A stretch of 64,000 nt of DNA from Labyrinthula sp. Ha (lineage: Eukaryota > Sar > Bigyra > Labyrinthulida > Labyrinthulaceae). Both the position numbers and the translations under genes were made by a program. The notes below the pieces were generated by a model, which saw only the letters and a program-made list of their open reading frames with translations, was not told the DNA's origin and did no database searches. Below are positions 35,581-47,770 of this stretch, piece after piece. The stretch's first letter is position 1, and every line of letters begins with the position of its first letter. The stretch lies in NCBI GenBank assembly GCA_015227615.1, contig JAALGZ010000041.1, positions 186,001 to 250,000 of the forward strand, written 5' to 3'.

Positions 35581-38500
35581 CCCATTGAAGTTACTAGTTA
35601 GTTCACTAGAATTGGGAACTTAATATGGCCCGAAAAACCTTTTTCCTTTTATTTTTTCCAACAGCTACAAAGTATATCATTTGAATATTTGCAGAAAAGT
35701 AGTCTTAACATTTGAAAAACTATTAATTCAACAACAAATTCCTACAGATGCATTATTATTTAGCTGAATAGCAATCGCCTGTGGATGGATAAACCAAGAA
35801 CGTAATTGTGTTCTTCACTGTGGTTTTATTCCTTGGTAACAACTTTTCTTGGAATTGATTCATACATAAGGAAAATAACCATACAGGAATAGTAGTAAAA
35901 TATGTTTTAATTAAAGTCACACAGAGAAACAAATCCACTTTCTTCCTGCAAGGATTGTTCTGTCAGTAAACTTCAAGTAAAACGACATTTCTATATTATC
36001 AAATCTCCAAAGAACTTGGTTGAACACCTGTTATATCTTAGTGTTGTTATCCCCTACCATATAGGAGTCATGGGAACCACATCTCTTACATATAGACAAG
36101 ATCCATCTTTTGTTTTTACCTGAGAAACCATGGTAAATATCTTAAAGAAATGTCGCTAATCATTTTATCGCTTATTTTAAGCAGTGGAATAGCTGTAGCA
36201 AGGAACATCTCTAAAACTGTAAAGGGCATTAAAACAGAAAGATAATGGAGTAATAACACTGTTGTTGAGAAGGTTATTTACTTTTACAGATAAAACATAC
36301 CTTTATTAATTTCAAACTGCTCTTCACACCTTAATTATTTTGATGTCTTAGTGGAACGGTTCTTTGGTTGTACTTAAGTCTAGTACTCTTACTAACTCAA
36401 AAGAGCAATTTAAAGCAACGTGGGTTCCACTTTAATAGCTACTCTAATTCATGCAGCTTAGGGATGTTCCAACATTCACCCATAACATGGATATACTTCG
36501 GATTACTCTCCACATTATGTTCTTACACTGAGTTTTAGACATACTTTCAAAGATAAAATGAGAATTACAATACACCGTATCTCCAAACATACTTTTCCTT
36601 TGCCAATCTAACTGGCTCAATTATGAGCGAACTCCATATTTAGTTCTTGAAGCAATTCTTTGTTATTGTTCATTACTGATAAAACCTAAGATAAATTTAG
36701 TTCTAAACAGGATATGTAATGGTAAGCATAAGAATGAAACTACGTTTAAAAATGGAGATTTGAAAGCTCTTTCTACCTCAATTGAGACGTCTCGCTTTAC
36801 GATCATGTGGCACGTACAAGTGATCAAAATTTCTGCAACATGTACGGCTGGATACAATATGTCGCAAAAAAGAAACCAAACACGAAAAAAAAGAAACAAA
36901 TTAGAATGATTCAGGTTAGAGGCCGTCCCTTTAGCTGAGGGCGTGACGAGAGTCACACAGTCAATTTTCAAGAATAGGTGTTCTTCATACAGCATGATTT
37001 GAACATCATCTATAATATTCGTGAATAGTGTTAAAGATGTATGTAGAAGAGCTTCTATAGGCTTCTAGATTGGCTTCGGTGTAGCCCGTTGAAAGTTTTT
37101 CGTTTTTTCCAATGGGGAAACATTCTTTCATTAGAATTTAGCAAATATTTGCGGGCTCTCAACAAGAAACTGGGTAAATAAGACTTGTGACTATAGTTGC
37201 TAAAATTATTCGCGATTCCGGGAGAAACAATAGATATGATATATAAAGAGAGATTTAGCAATAGATGTCGCATTTGGGGTATATGTGTCCGTTTTTTTGG
37301 CAAATTAAATGTGATTTCCCAGCTGTGGGTCCCTAGAGTTAATTTCTTTACTTGATTATTTGTTTACATATGGGCTAGCTTCAATATGCAACTAGAAGTT
37401 CGAAATTGATCATTTTGTTTTCTTATTTCAAGAATATTTTTTTACATGTCTAGTAAATAGTATTCTTGTATATTAACTTTGCTTCTTGAAAAGTTATACT
37501 TATTTCCATACAACTTCACTCACTATTGGAATAATTCTATGAGAAGAAAGGACATTCCTGTCGACCCATGTAAAATTACCAGACCTAGGACGCTCAATAT
37601 TTAGTATAATCACTCTTATTGAACAAGCATCTTATCTCTTTTCGCACCAAGTACGTTGCTCGATCTACCTAGACAATGTCCCTGTTTATTATCACTTTAC
37701 TATTTCCAAATGGTTCGTTATCATAAAATGCTCACGTTGAAACGGAGCTTCTCACCACAGATAGTGTTTTTCGAAATTTAAATTAAAGAGATAGTACAGT
37801 GCATTAATGTATCCCACGTGGGGGATGTGTTCATTGAGTATCGGGTTAGGATCTCGGAGATTATTTTCAATTAGTGATTTTAATTTCAAACCCCTTTAAT
37901 TTTCCTCAAAAAAATCGAAGAAAATTCATAGGGTGGGATCTGGTGGGGGCATATACTGGGGTTTTCCACATATGGGAATCCAGTCTTATTTATCCACAAA
38001 TCATCACCCATTATTAATCAAGTTTCCTAAATTTAGTGATAAATCGCTTTTATTCCACTTCAATAAGTGCATTTCTTAGTACTTCAACCTTTAAATTCGT
38101 GGTGGTGTTTTCAAGACCGATGCAAAATCTTGAGTCAAACATGGTACACAAACAAGGATAAAGCTACATAAGCTCAGCAAAGTATAAGATAGAGGATTAT
38201 AAAATACGACTACTTCAATCATGTAAGCACAAGCAAAAATATTAAATTTTAATAATAAACTTTATTTACTATGGTTTGCTTTACTTCCATAATAAAACTC
38301 CAACTCATTAGCCAAAATGGAACAGATATTTCATTTTTCTCGTATTTCCCGTACTGTAGATGATATTTTCAAATTCTTTATACTTTTTATTTCAGTTTCT
38401 ATTAGACTTTAACTATAGTTTACTAATTGTTTTGCTATTGTTTCATATCAAATTTCTAGCTCTTGAATTTGCTATTAGACTTTGTTAGTACTGTCTTCAG

Positions 38501-41500
38501 ACCTTCTACATAGCAACCTATTTCACTATGTATTCTATAAGTTCAACAATAATCACGTCACTGAAATCAGAGACTTGATAAAGTAAATCTGTATTCTTGT
38601 GTTATAGTTTATCAGATTACCAGCTCTACACTCCTTATATAATTCAATGTTCTCCGTTTCGTAAAGATTATCAACACGATGAATTGATTAAACACAAATT
38701 GGTAATATGACTTTGATTCATATAAAACACTTCATTCATTAAATTATTTAATTTGCATGAAACAAACTGACTTATAGCTAAACTATTTGATAATTTAACA
38801 AGACAATAATGTTTTCATCAATCACTGCTGTGCATCCATAGGTATATACAGTGGTAAAAGGGGGTTTCTTCTCCATTCATTGTGTCTAATTGCTCGTTTA
38901 TAATCTTAATTATCCTAGATTTCTCTTGTTAATTGTTGTACCAGATCCATATGGGCTATTTCCTACTGTATCAGCGGTACTATTAAAAAAGCCTTGTGCT
39001 TCAGCTGCTTCAAGCAAAATCCGGGTATTCTGAGTCGAGTTAAAGCTTTGTTGCTTCATGAAATTTTCTTCTTTGTATGTCTATGATCTTTTTTATTCAC
39101 TTTAAGTCTTTTTGTAGAGTTGCAACATTCTTATTTCATATTTTCATTACCAAAGAAAAATTTCCCGCTTAAGTTAAAGATTCACTAACACTATCTGATT
39201 AATCACATATCGAGTCAGAATCCGAAGAGAGACTAACATTTAAAGATTACGAAAATGTGGTTTTTGTATTTTGAGTTCATAACTTTGTGATTACCCTTAT
39301 CAAAACTTAAAATTGTTATTAAATGACAATATTATACTTTGCAGAAAATCTTCTTATCAATTTGGTTTTCATTGGTCAAAAAGTCTATTTTTAATCGGTT
39401 TTCTCTTATTTTGGTCTGTTTACAGAAATATATATACATATATTTTGATGCTGGAAGAAGTTTCGACAGAAAATTATTGCCAAGCCATTGTGTGAGGCGA
39501 AATAAAAATTGCACCATCATATAATTTAGTTTCATTGAAACTTCAGTATATATTCCCATACGTTGCAAGCTATTTTACCCTAGGTTTTCCTTTCTAGATA
39601 TACATTTTCTGAACGTATACAAGAAAAGAAAGTTACAGTATTATATCGACTAGAGATAAGAAATCAATTTTGTCATATCTTGTTTTTAGATTGACACGCA
39701 GGAAATAGATATATTCGTCACGTCTTTTCTTTTGATTATATCACTGAATACAAGTCGACCTCATGTAGAGATGTTTTGTCTAACCATAAACTCTACTTTG
39801 AAGAGAGCAATGTTAAATGTCTCCTCAAGACAACACGAAGTAGGAATTTTGTCGTACGAGTTGAGTGAGATAGTGCGAGCACCTTTAGTAAGCGATGTCT
39901 TGGTAGCCTATTTCATACTATACCCTTTTCAGTATAGTAATTCACAACTGGATTATCAGTAGCATCACTATTCTTTTGCTGATGGCATTTAATAAGCTTT
40001 CATGTGTGTTACTTTATTTGAATTTAACCAACGAATCGTGACAAACCTCAATTGTAGCAGTTATTCTCGCGTTACTATTACCACCATCACGGCTATTTGT
40101 AAGTTTTTTCAAGTAGAAATGGATATATTTATAATAATGCATAATTCTTTATGTTACAATCTCGCGAAATTAAGCACTTGTTTTTACTCAAAAAATTGAG
40201 CCCATAATTTTCCCCGTTTCAACGGGTTGTGATATGTATCCTAAAACACTTTATATTACGAGAATAAAATCTAACTTCCGACTTGTTGGTTGTTGAAGAT
40301 TTAGGAAAGAAATTATTGCACGGAAATATTGCCAGTGATTATATTTGCTAACTTTTCCATGGTAACTTATCTTTTCTTGAACATTTACCTCTCGTTTGAC
40401 TTCAGAGCCTAATATGGATAAACTACAATAAAAATATAGCATTACGAATAGGAACATACGTCATACAAACTTTAATTCCTATTAAGCAAATACTTTTGGC
40501 TTCTCTGGAGTTATTGATTTTTAATTTTCCTCTTCATTTTACAATTCGTATACCTATTGTAAATATATTTTATAAATTGACTTTAACATTACCACAGTTC
40601 TTAGGTTTGCCTTTATATGATGTGTCAGCCGGTATTTCTTCAGTTTAACTCTTTTCTACTAAAAAACTGTCCTACGAATTAGATTATTAGCATTCCTCTT
40701 TAATTTAAAAAAATGAATGATATGATATTTTTTGCCTATTTGTAGTACCAGTAATTAGATCATATACAAGAAGACAACTATAATATATTCGCTGTTGGTC
40801 CTGACTGATGTGAAATATTATGTAAGCTTTGATCGGAGCTGCAGTTAAATGATGAGTGTACTAGACTCCCATTTTCAATGAAATTCCATTATTAATTCCC
40901 TGGTACTCTGAGGATTTAGAATTTACATCAGGGGTAAATTCTAACCACCTAACTTTATAATCTTTAACGTAGGAAGAGGAGCTTTTAAGTTATGGGTACT
41001 ATCATTTATCGTTAGCTAGGATTCACAGGCAAGTACCACTCGCAACTCATTTAAAGAATGAGCAACCCTTTTCATCTTTGGATTATTCTTCTACAGTTCT
41101 GTAACATTGCTTAAAGTTTTGGGATTAATGGTACTTTCCCCCTAGCCTTTCTTATAAACGCATCCGTATTGGACTAATACTTAAATTTTGTTATTCGGTA
41201 TTTTAATCTACTAGTCTTAACGACCTTGTAGTCAGATATTAAACCTAATATATTATTTAAATAATAAATTACTTTGTACGTTTTTCTTGAAGGCTTTCTA
41301 GACCTATTTATAATTGTTTTTTGGTTATATGATGGAGATGCAAAGACGGCCTATCATGTTGTTCACAATATACGAAGTTAAGTCAACTCCTACCCTGGAA
41401 TTTAATTCAGGGCGAAGTTGATCTAAAGCAATACTTGATTGGGCTAGGAAAGATAGCATGCTAATCTATGAATCTAAAACAATACTTGTATAATAATATC

Positions 41501-44500
41501 CCGGTGGAGAAGACTTTGAAAGAAAATTAGGATCTATCGAAACTAGATAGATGTTCAGATATATTAGCAATGATAGTAACCAACGTGAAAAATCTTGACC
41601 GGTTCTCGAGCTTATGAAACAGTGGTTAAGATATAATTTATTCCCTGAAATCAACGTTGGAAAATGATCCAATCGGCAAAGAGAAGATATTCTTGGAAGT
41701 ATTAGGGTATAGTTTCAGAAGCAATTATTAATTTTTCTTTAACGAATACTAGAAATTTTCACACAATTTCAACCAAAGTAAATTAAACTTATATTGTCGA
41801 ATAACCGCTTGTCGTATTTGTGCCTGAATTTTAAAAGTGGATAGCCATATAATTCTGCATATAACTCTCTATCAAATATATTTTAGACAACTTTTAGTAA
41901 TTTAATATGCATTTGAAGCTCGATCAGCGGAGTTTGGCATCATTGTTTAAGCGAAAAGTCACGTAACATTCAATTGCAATTTTACTCGCATAGCTCGGTA
42001 GGTTGTAAAACTCGTGAACAAATGTGCCACGCGATTGTGAGAGCTTTGAATTTGATTACGCAAAGATCTAACCATTTGAGTTTTTCAATCATTTTCTCTG
42101 AACAGAAATATTTATTCACCCTGGTATAAATTTGCACGGTATATTTGGATGAAAAACCTAGGAATTGGCACTTCCCTGGTAATTTAGAGAGAGGGTTTTA
42201 ATTAGCTTAACGTGGCCCAAATAAGAATCAGAGAATTAGCAGAGAATATAGCCAATAACAGCCTCCAAATAAGCCCCTTTGTCTTCAGAGTCGAGACACA
42301 ATCCGTTGTCAAACTATCACTGGTTAACAGGTACACATAACCAAATATCTTATTTGATCTTTATCAAGATGTTATTTGATATTAGGTGTTTGCCATAGCA
42401 AGGAAATTTAATCTTCTATCTCTATATGGTGGGCAAGTTTAACTTAGAGATCTTTAGAAACGATGGAAAATTCAAAAGGGATACATTTTTAGCTCAAGCA
42501 TATATAGAATGGTTCTTAATACAGTCAAAACAGATTGTTGTGCATAAATAACATGAAGGGAATTATAGACCCATAACTAAAAAGCAGAATACATCCACAG
42601 CTCCGCAACAACTTTAAGGGGAATTGTTGATAGTCAATAACACCTCCGTTGTCCTATCAAAAGACTTCTAGCCTCTCATATCAAACCTAAGAGCTATGAA
42701 ACTGTAATGGTCCATTACTTCAAGAGAAAAAATAAAAAGTAACTTTGGGGCTAATCGCGTATAGGACTTTTTGCTGAGAAATGTATGCGCTCTATGGCCA
42801 GTATTTTTTATACCCTTGATTTGGATCCAAGAGCTTTATGTTTCTGTGCAATACCTGGTTGTGCCTTGAAATCATTAATTTTAAGATAGCTTAATGATTT
42901 ATTTTTCAAATTTTACAAAACCGAAATTTACTGAAAATATAATCATGCAGCGTAAAGTTTGTTATTTTTGATTTAGGAACCTATATAATTTTGTATTCTG
43001 ATGAACATGACTTCTGTTTTTGTGTTACCTTTCAGTTAATATCTATATCCTCTTTACTCTGTTTATGAAAGTTAGGTAATAGCATGTAACAAATCAGAAA
43101 TCTTTTAAAGAATAGTTTAGGAGTTACATATTTAAGTTAGTAGGTATTCTAGGTAAAGATAGTAAACAATAGCATTTTGAAACCACAATACCAAAATTGA
43201 TATCATTAAGCAAACTATATGACTCACTCTGAGCTTTTTCTTTGATTCAAAGACTTTCTCTACCTGTATTACTGGATAGTATATGTAATCTTCAACACTA
43301 ACTTAGTATTGCTCTCAATTAGCATCAGTTGCACTCTCGGAAAGTTTCAAATAAAAAATATTAAAATATAAACTTTCTACATTTCATTCACTGCATAGAG
43401 GTGATAGTAAGTCTTTTGAATTTATTCCGTTATTCGGTTTAAATGCCATCTTGCGTCATATCTTAATACGAGGCTGCAGTGAGATCAGAGATGGTATCAT
43501 TTACAACTATCTGGAAGGCGTGTCATAGTTGTAGAAGCAAATGAATCGAAAGTAGACCATTCCCAATATTAGTTTGGAGAGGAGCTATGGGGAATTTCGT
43601 TGATTTCCAGGAACCAATTACCGATACCCTCAAAGGTGGACTAAAACAGGGGCTAGATCAAAATAGTTTGTAGATCGATAAAAGGATTAGTTAGAATAAA
43701 TTGTCTTACTTAGATTGGAAGTGACACCATTTACATCTCTCAAGGTTTCTTCGTCTAGATGTCATAGAGAAGATCATAACTACCTCTGCGACAAAAAGTT
43801 TTTAGGTACTTCAAACAGATCAAGCACAGCATAAGTGTACTTTCCTTAACGGTTTCAAATATATACATGGCAACTCAATTTTTTGTCTCACCTTGACATA
43901 AGGTTGATGGAAATTCTATAGCCATGCAGGACATTAAAGGTATATTACTCCTCTCTCCTAATTATAAATCAGGAGAAGCATCTAAGAAATCCTGAGTATC
44001 TGGTTTCCAGATAGTTTACCTAGAGATGTTCTGGTAACTAATATTTTTTAGTTCTTAATTATTCTCCCATGAAAGTATTCTACGTAAACGTACTTGCGCT
44101 ACCGTTGTATTGGAAAGGGTTCATTGAGGTTAGGTCAAGCGATTTCAATATGCTGCAACAATATTTCATTGATACCAAAAACAGTTAGTATACCAGAGAC
44201 TAACAAAATACACTGAAGAAAGACAGTTTTACAATTTCCCCTTTCATCAGAAAGTCCTGGTTCTTACGTAGAATACCTACCTATGTTAGTGGAGAGCTCC
44301 ATCTGCGGTCGTTAAACGATAACATCTATGGCACCAATATGTAGAAGCTCTGGAACGTCGAACGACCATTTATGAACAGCAACTCTGCTTATCAAAGCCA
44401 GAGCAGCTTTGCTCTCATTTCTTGAAATTCTGAACAGCTGTTTATGTTTATCTCGAATATATGACGTCTTTCTTAAGAAAAGTGCACTCTCCAGGTTTCG

Positions 44501-45546
44501 GCGTACATTATGAAAACTTAAAAATTTATTGAAATGAATGACCTTATTTTGTTTCTCTTTTATTCTTGTCTATTAACACGAATGAATTGCTGTGGTTTTA
44601 TTTTAGTTATAGAAACTTTAAAATAGTAGAAGAATAATGTTCTAAACAGGCTAAGGCATGTCGTTGAACACCAATTTAGTTGAAAACCATATTCATCAGT
44701 GGTAAACAAAAGAACGATGAGATCTCCCTATTTGAGAAAAGTTTCAAACGGTTTTCTAGTTTACGTCAAATGTTCACATGAACACTGAAACAAAGTTTAT
44801 TATAGTCAAGAGCAAACTAAAATGTTCGAATGTATGTGTAGGCTATTATTAAAGTTTCGCCACGAAGTATGCTACCAGTACCTAAGAAACATAGTCAAGC
44901 TCATAGAGTTGAAGATTGTTGCCTAATTTACCTTCAGTACTTCATACTTCATCCACTAACGTCTCCAGCGATCGATCAGATCGTTTAAACGTTTTTTCTT
45001 GGAATGCTTTTTAGATAAAAGTCAAAACACTTGCAACACAGAGTACGGATCTTCATCAATCCTACGGGAATGGAGAAAAGTCATTAGACAGCTCCTTAAG
45101 CAACAGTTGCTTTAGAAACGTTTAAATTCGAGATGTTTCAGCAAATGTTTTAATAATGCTTACTCTAGCAGGTCTACTCAATACCAAGCCCTGGCTTAAA
45201 GAAAAAGGTTGAGAAGAAAACCCCTAAAGTAGCACAACGCTTGGTTCCTCTTAGGGGGTCCTGTTCCTAAAAGCCAAAATAGCTCTATTCCACGGTAACC
45301 CCTGCAATATTTCATAAATATAGTTGCCACCTTCTTCCTAGTCTGTAATAAGAGGAGTTGTGTGTTACTGAAAAGGATAAAGTCGGATATTTTACGTATC
45401 CTTATTACCTAAAAGAATATTGGTAATTCACCATTTAATCTATATATATATGGGAATAATAAAACTGCATAGGGTGAGATATAGATCGAGTACTCTTTCT
45501 TGTAATTATATCTACGAAGAAACTACTTTTGTGTAAGAATTATCTA
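35581..45546. other. Ten-kilobase gene-free AT-rich desert
   Basis: No frame above about 110 codons carries a family motif, and the few longer ones are unsupported by composition or context. A near-palindrome ATCCCACGTGGGGGAT at 37,811-37,826 shares 12 nt with 48,607-48,618 in reverse orientation. I found no RNA gene, tandem array or paired terminal repeat in this stretch by eye. Confidence 0.5.
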
Positions 45547-45554
45547 CTTGTATA
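45547..45554 (+). repeat. 8-bp target duplication of the hAT-like element, left
   Basis: CTTGTATA. The right copy at 46,561-46,568 is CTTATATA, a single mismatch. An 8-bp duplication is diagnostic of hAT-type transposition. Confidence 0.75.
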
Positions 45555-46560
45555 TAGGGTTCTTTAACGGTAATACGTTAATTAACGGTAAACAAAATAT
45601 TCAAAGTTTGCTTACCGTTAATACGGTTAAGGATTCTGTTAATTAACGTTTATTTGCGGAAAATTAACGGTAAGAAAAAATTCTGATAACTTTTTGGGTT
45701 CCCAAAATTTTTTACAATTTAATATTCTGTCCCAAATCATATCTCCATAATATATTATGCCTATTTTCTTACCGTAAAGGAATAAAATTGAAGCAAAGGC
45801 TAAGTTAGAAGTAAAGGCAACATAAAATCAACATCATGTGAAAATTATTTTATATGAAAATCTTCTTATGACTACTAACCTTACCCTTGAGGTTATCTCA
45901 ATCCAAGCTTAAACGGACCACTAGAGAGTAGTTAAAGGTTCCAATATCTTTTCTAAGTAATTTTAAGGAACTAGTTCAACTCTCTGAGAGAAAATGTAAC
46001 TGAGAAAATAGAGGTAATGCCTTGGCCATAGCAAAAATTTTGCATAGTCTTCATATAGAAATGCTTGTATCTTGGCTCAAACTCTTTTCCAGAAAGTTTA
46101 ACATAGAAGAATATAAAATAGTAATTAAGGAAATTTATTTGACATCATCTTAGTACAATTGACAAGTCTTCTTTTCTTTAGCCCAATCTTAGTGTTTCTC
46201 CTCTCAACCAAACACGTCTCCCAGGCAGTTCAGCTAAGCAAAATTTCCAACAAGTAGAAGACAGCTAGTTTTGATGGTTCGACGAGCACATTGTTATTTT
46301 TTCATGTTCGAAAACTACTTTTACTTCTCTTTGCACCACCTTTTTTGTTCACACAAGGAGTTTTTCTGGACTTGTTTGGTTTTGACTTTGACCAGGAAGA
46401 GAAAATTTGGTATTTGTTGAATTTCCCAAGATTTACCAGTACGTACCGTTACTTAACGTGCGTAGCAGAATTACCGTTAATTTTATGGTAATAACGGTAA
46501 GCAAAGTTAGCGGAAAATTAACGTTAACTATCGTAAATTCCGTACCGTTAAAGAACCCTA
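45555..46560. mobile_element. Non-autonomous hAT-like DNA transposon (about 1.0 kb)
   Basis: The ends are perfect 18-bp inverted repeats, TAGGGTTCTTTAACGGTA (45,555-45,572 and complement at 46,543-46,560), flanked by an 8-bp duplication with one mismatch. The YAGGG-type terminus and 8-bp duplication fit the hAT superfamily. Inside the ends, roughly the first 220 and last 120 bp are packed with the motif TTAACGGTAA or its complement in both orientations (about a dozen copies), like hAT subterminal transposase-binding repeats. Shared longer blocks such as TTTGCTTACCGTTA occur in inverted positions. The middle has no transposase frame; the 66-codon frame at 46,291 has no family match. It depends on an enzyme encoded elsewhere. 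The right end lies about 220 bp upstream of the gene at 46,778. Confidence 0.85.
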
Positions 46561-46568
46561 CTTATATA
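46561..46568 (+). repeat. 8-bp target duplication of the hAT-like element, right
   Basis: CTTATATA, paired with CTTGTATA on the left. Confidence 0.75.
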
Positions 46569-46707
46569 AATCTGACAGGGAGGATTTACGACAATACAAC
46601 CTTTGGGCCATAATTGCCCAAATTCTCACAGGCCCGGAAGCCATTTGTTTTGTCTTAAAAAGTCACTTTCCCCCCCGGTTCCCATGCACTAAGATATTTA
46701 CGTTATA

Positions 46708-46739
46708 TGATTGGCTAAATTGTACGTCATCACCAATCA
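46708..46739. promoter_or_regulatory. Facing CCAAT boxes around a TACGTCA site
   Basis: TGATTGG (46,708-46,714) and CCAATCA (46,733-46,739) form a perfect 7-bp inverted pair, with TACGTCA at 46,723-46,729 between them. The block ends 38 nt before the ATG at 46,778. It resembles an NF-Y plus CRE/bZIP promoter module. The function is inferred. Confidence 0.45.
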
Positions 46740-46777
46740 GGTACCCAGAATCAAATACATTAAACAGCAAAAATTAA

Positions 46778-47770
46778 ATGAAACTGCAGAAATTATTCCT
46801 TGCTCTGACTACCTCACACTTGTTGAGTGACAGCTACGCTCAAGACCAACTTGTTGATGACTCTGTTTTAAACAACCTCCTTGGAAAAACCTTTTTGAAC
46901 CGCAAAGAAACTAGACAAGGTGTGCGGTTTCACGATCCCCTTGTTGATCCGTACCCGAAATTGTGGTACAACACAAAGATTGACGTAAAATCCGACTGCT
47001 TCGTTGAATATCCCATTCTTCCTGACGGAAACGAAGATAGGACACAGTATAATTTGCGCTCATATTCTAACGCCACGTACGAAGACATAAAAAACGATCC
47101 CCGTGCTGATGTTGCTCTCTATAGAACTCACCGGTTGCACTGCGGAGTTTGCTCTAATCTACAAGATCTTCACGTCTATCTGAAATACCCGGACTTAACA
47201 AGTCCTGTTAAGAAATGTACCTCAAAAATTCAAGATAAAAGTATTTTAAGCTGTCTCTACGAGCTTGGATTTTCCGAAGATTGCTCAAGAATATGGTTTT
47301 GGAACGCGAAGAACACGAGAAAGACTCATGCTAATGGTGGATGCCTTGGAACTTGTCTTCCAAGAGCTTTTTCAGCAAATAACTCGCCTAAAGGAACTTT
47401 TAACCCATGTAAACCTTTTGTCAAGATAAACGAAGATAAAATGAAACTTTCAAAATCTAATAGGAATTTGTTTGAGAGCAGACATTTGAATTGGTTAAGT
47501 ATTAATAATGGCAAAAGTGGGGTTGAAACGGAAGTGCAGAAAGAGAAAAATAAAAGAGGTTTCTGTGGGAATAAAATAAATGGTAAGCCCGCATGTCATG
47601 AACGTCAATGGAAAGATGGACCGTATAGATTGAACGCGTGTTTGCAATGCGACGAGTGTAGAAGTGGACCTATTTTTCAACTTGTAGCAGGTAGAACTAG
47701 AAGAAATAGTGGTATTCAAAGTGCAATTTGGAGACCTGATGTTTTTCCTTTGAATCATGACTATGCTTAG
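46778..47770 (+). CDS. Secreted cysteine-rich protein (330 aa), function unknown
   Basis: The ATG at 46,778 starts a likely signal peptide (MKLQKLFLALTTSHLLSDSYA, cleavage near residue 21). The mature part has a cysteine-rich core: HCGVCSNLQDLHVYL (about residues 121-135), a CxxxLGFSEDCSRIWFWNAKNT stretch (residues 159-180), and GGCLGTC. It ends with a second cysteine group CLQCDECRSGPIFQLVAGRTRRNSG. The CGxCSxLQDLxVY block recalls a family of secreted or membrane proteins that I associate with diatoms, brown algae and related algae, from memory only. There is no transmembrane segment after the signal, so it is probably extracellular or vacuolar. The promoter carries a CCAAT/CRE-like module, and a hAT-like element ends about 220 bp upstream. 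Confidence 0.85.
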   Translation: MKLQKLFLALTTSHLLSDSYAQDQLVDDSVLNNLLGKTFLNRKETRQGVRFHDPLVDPYPKLWYNTKIDVKSDCFVEYPILPDGNEDRTQYNLRSYSNATYEDIKNDPRADVALYRTHRLHCGVCSNLQDLHVYLKYPDLTSPVKKCTSKIQDKSILSCLYELGFSEDCSRIWFWNAKNTRKTHANGGCLGTCLPRAFSANNSPKGTFNPCKPFVKINEDKMKLSKSNRNLFESRHLNWLSINNGKSGVETEVQKEKNKRGFCGNKINGKPACHERQWKDGPYRLNACLQCDECRSGPIFQLVAGRTRRNSGIQSAIWRPDVFPLNHDYA

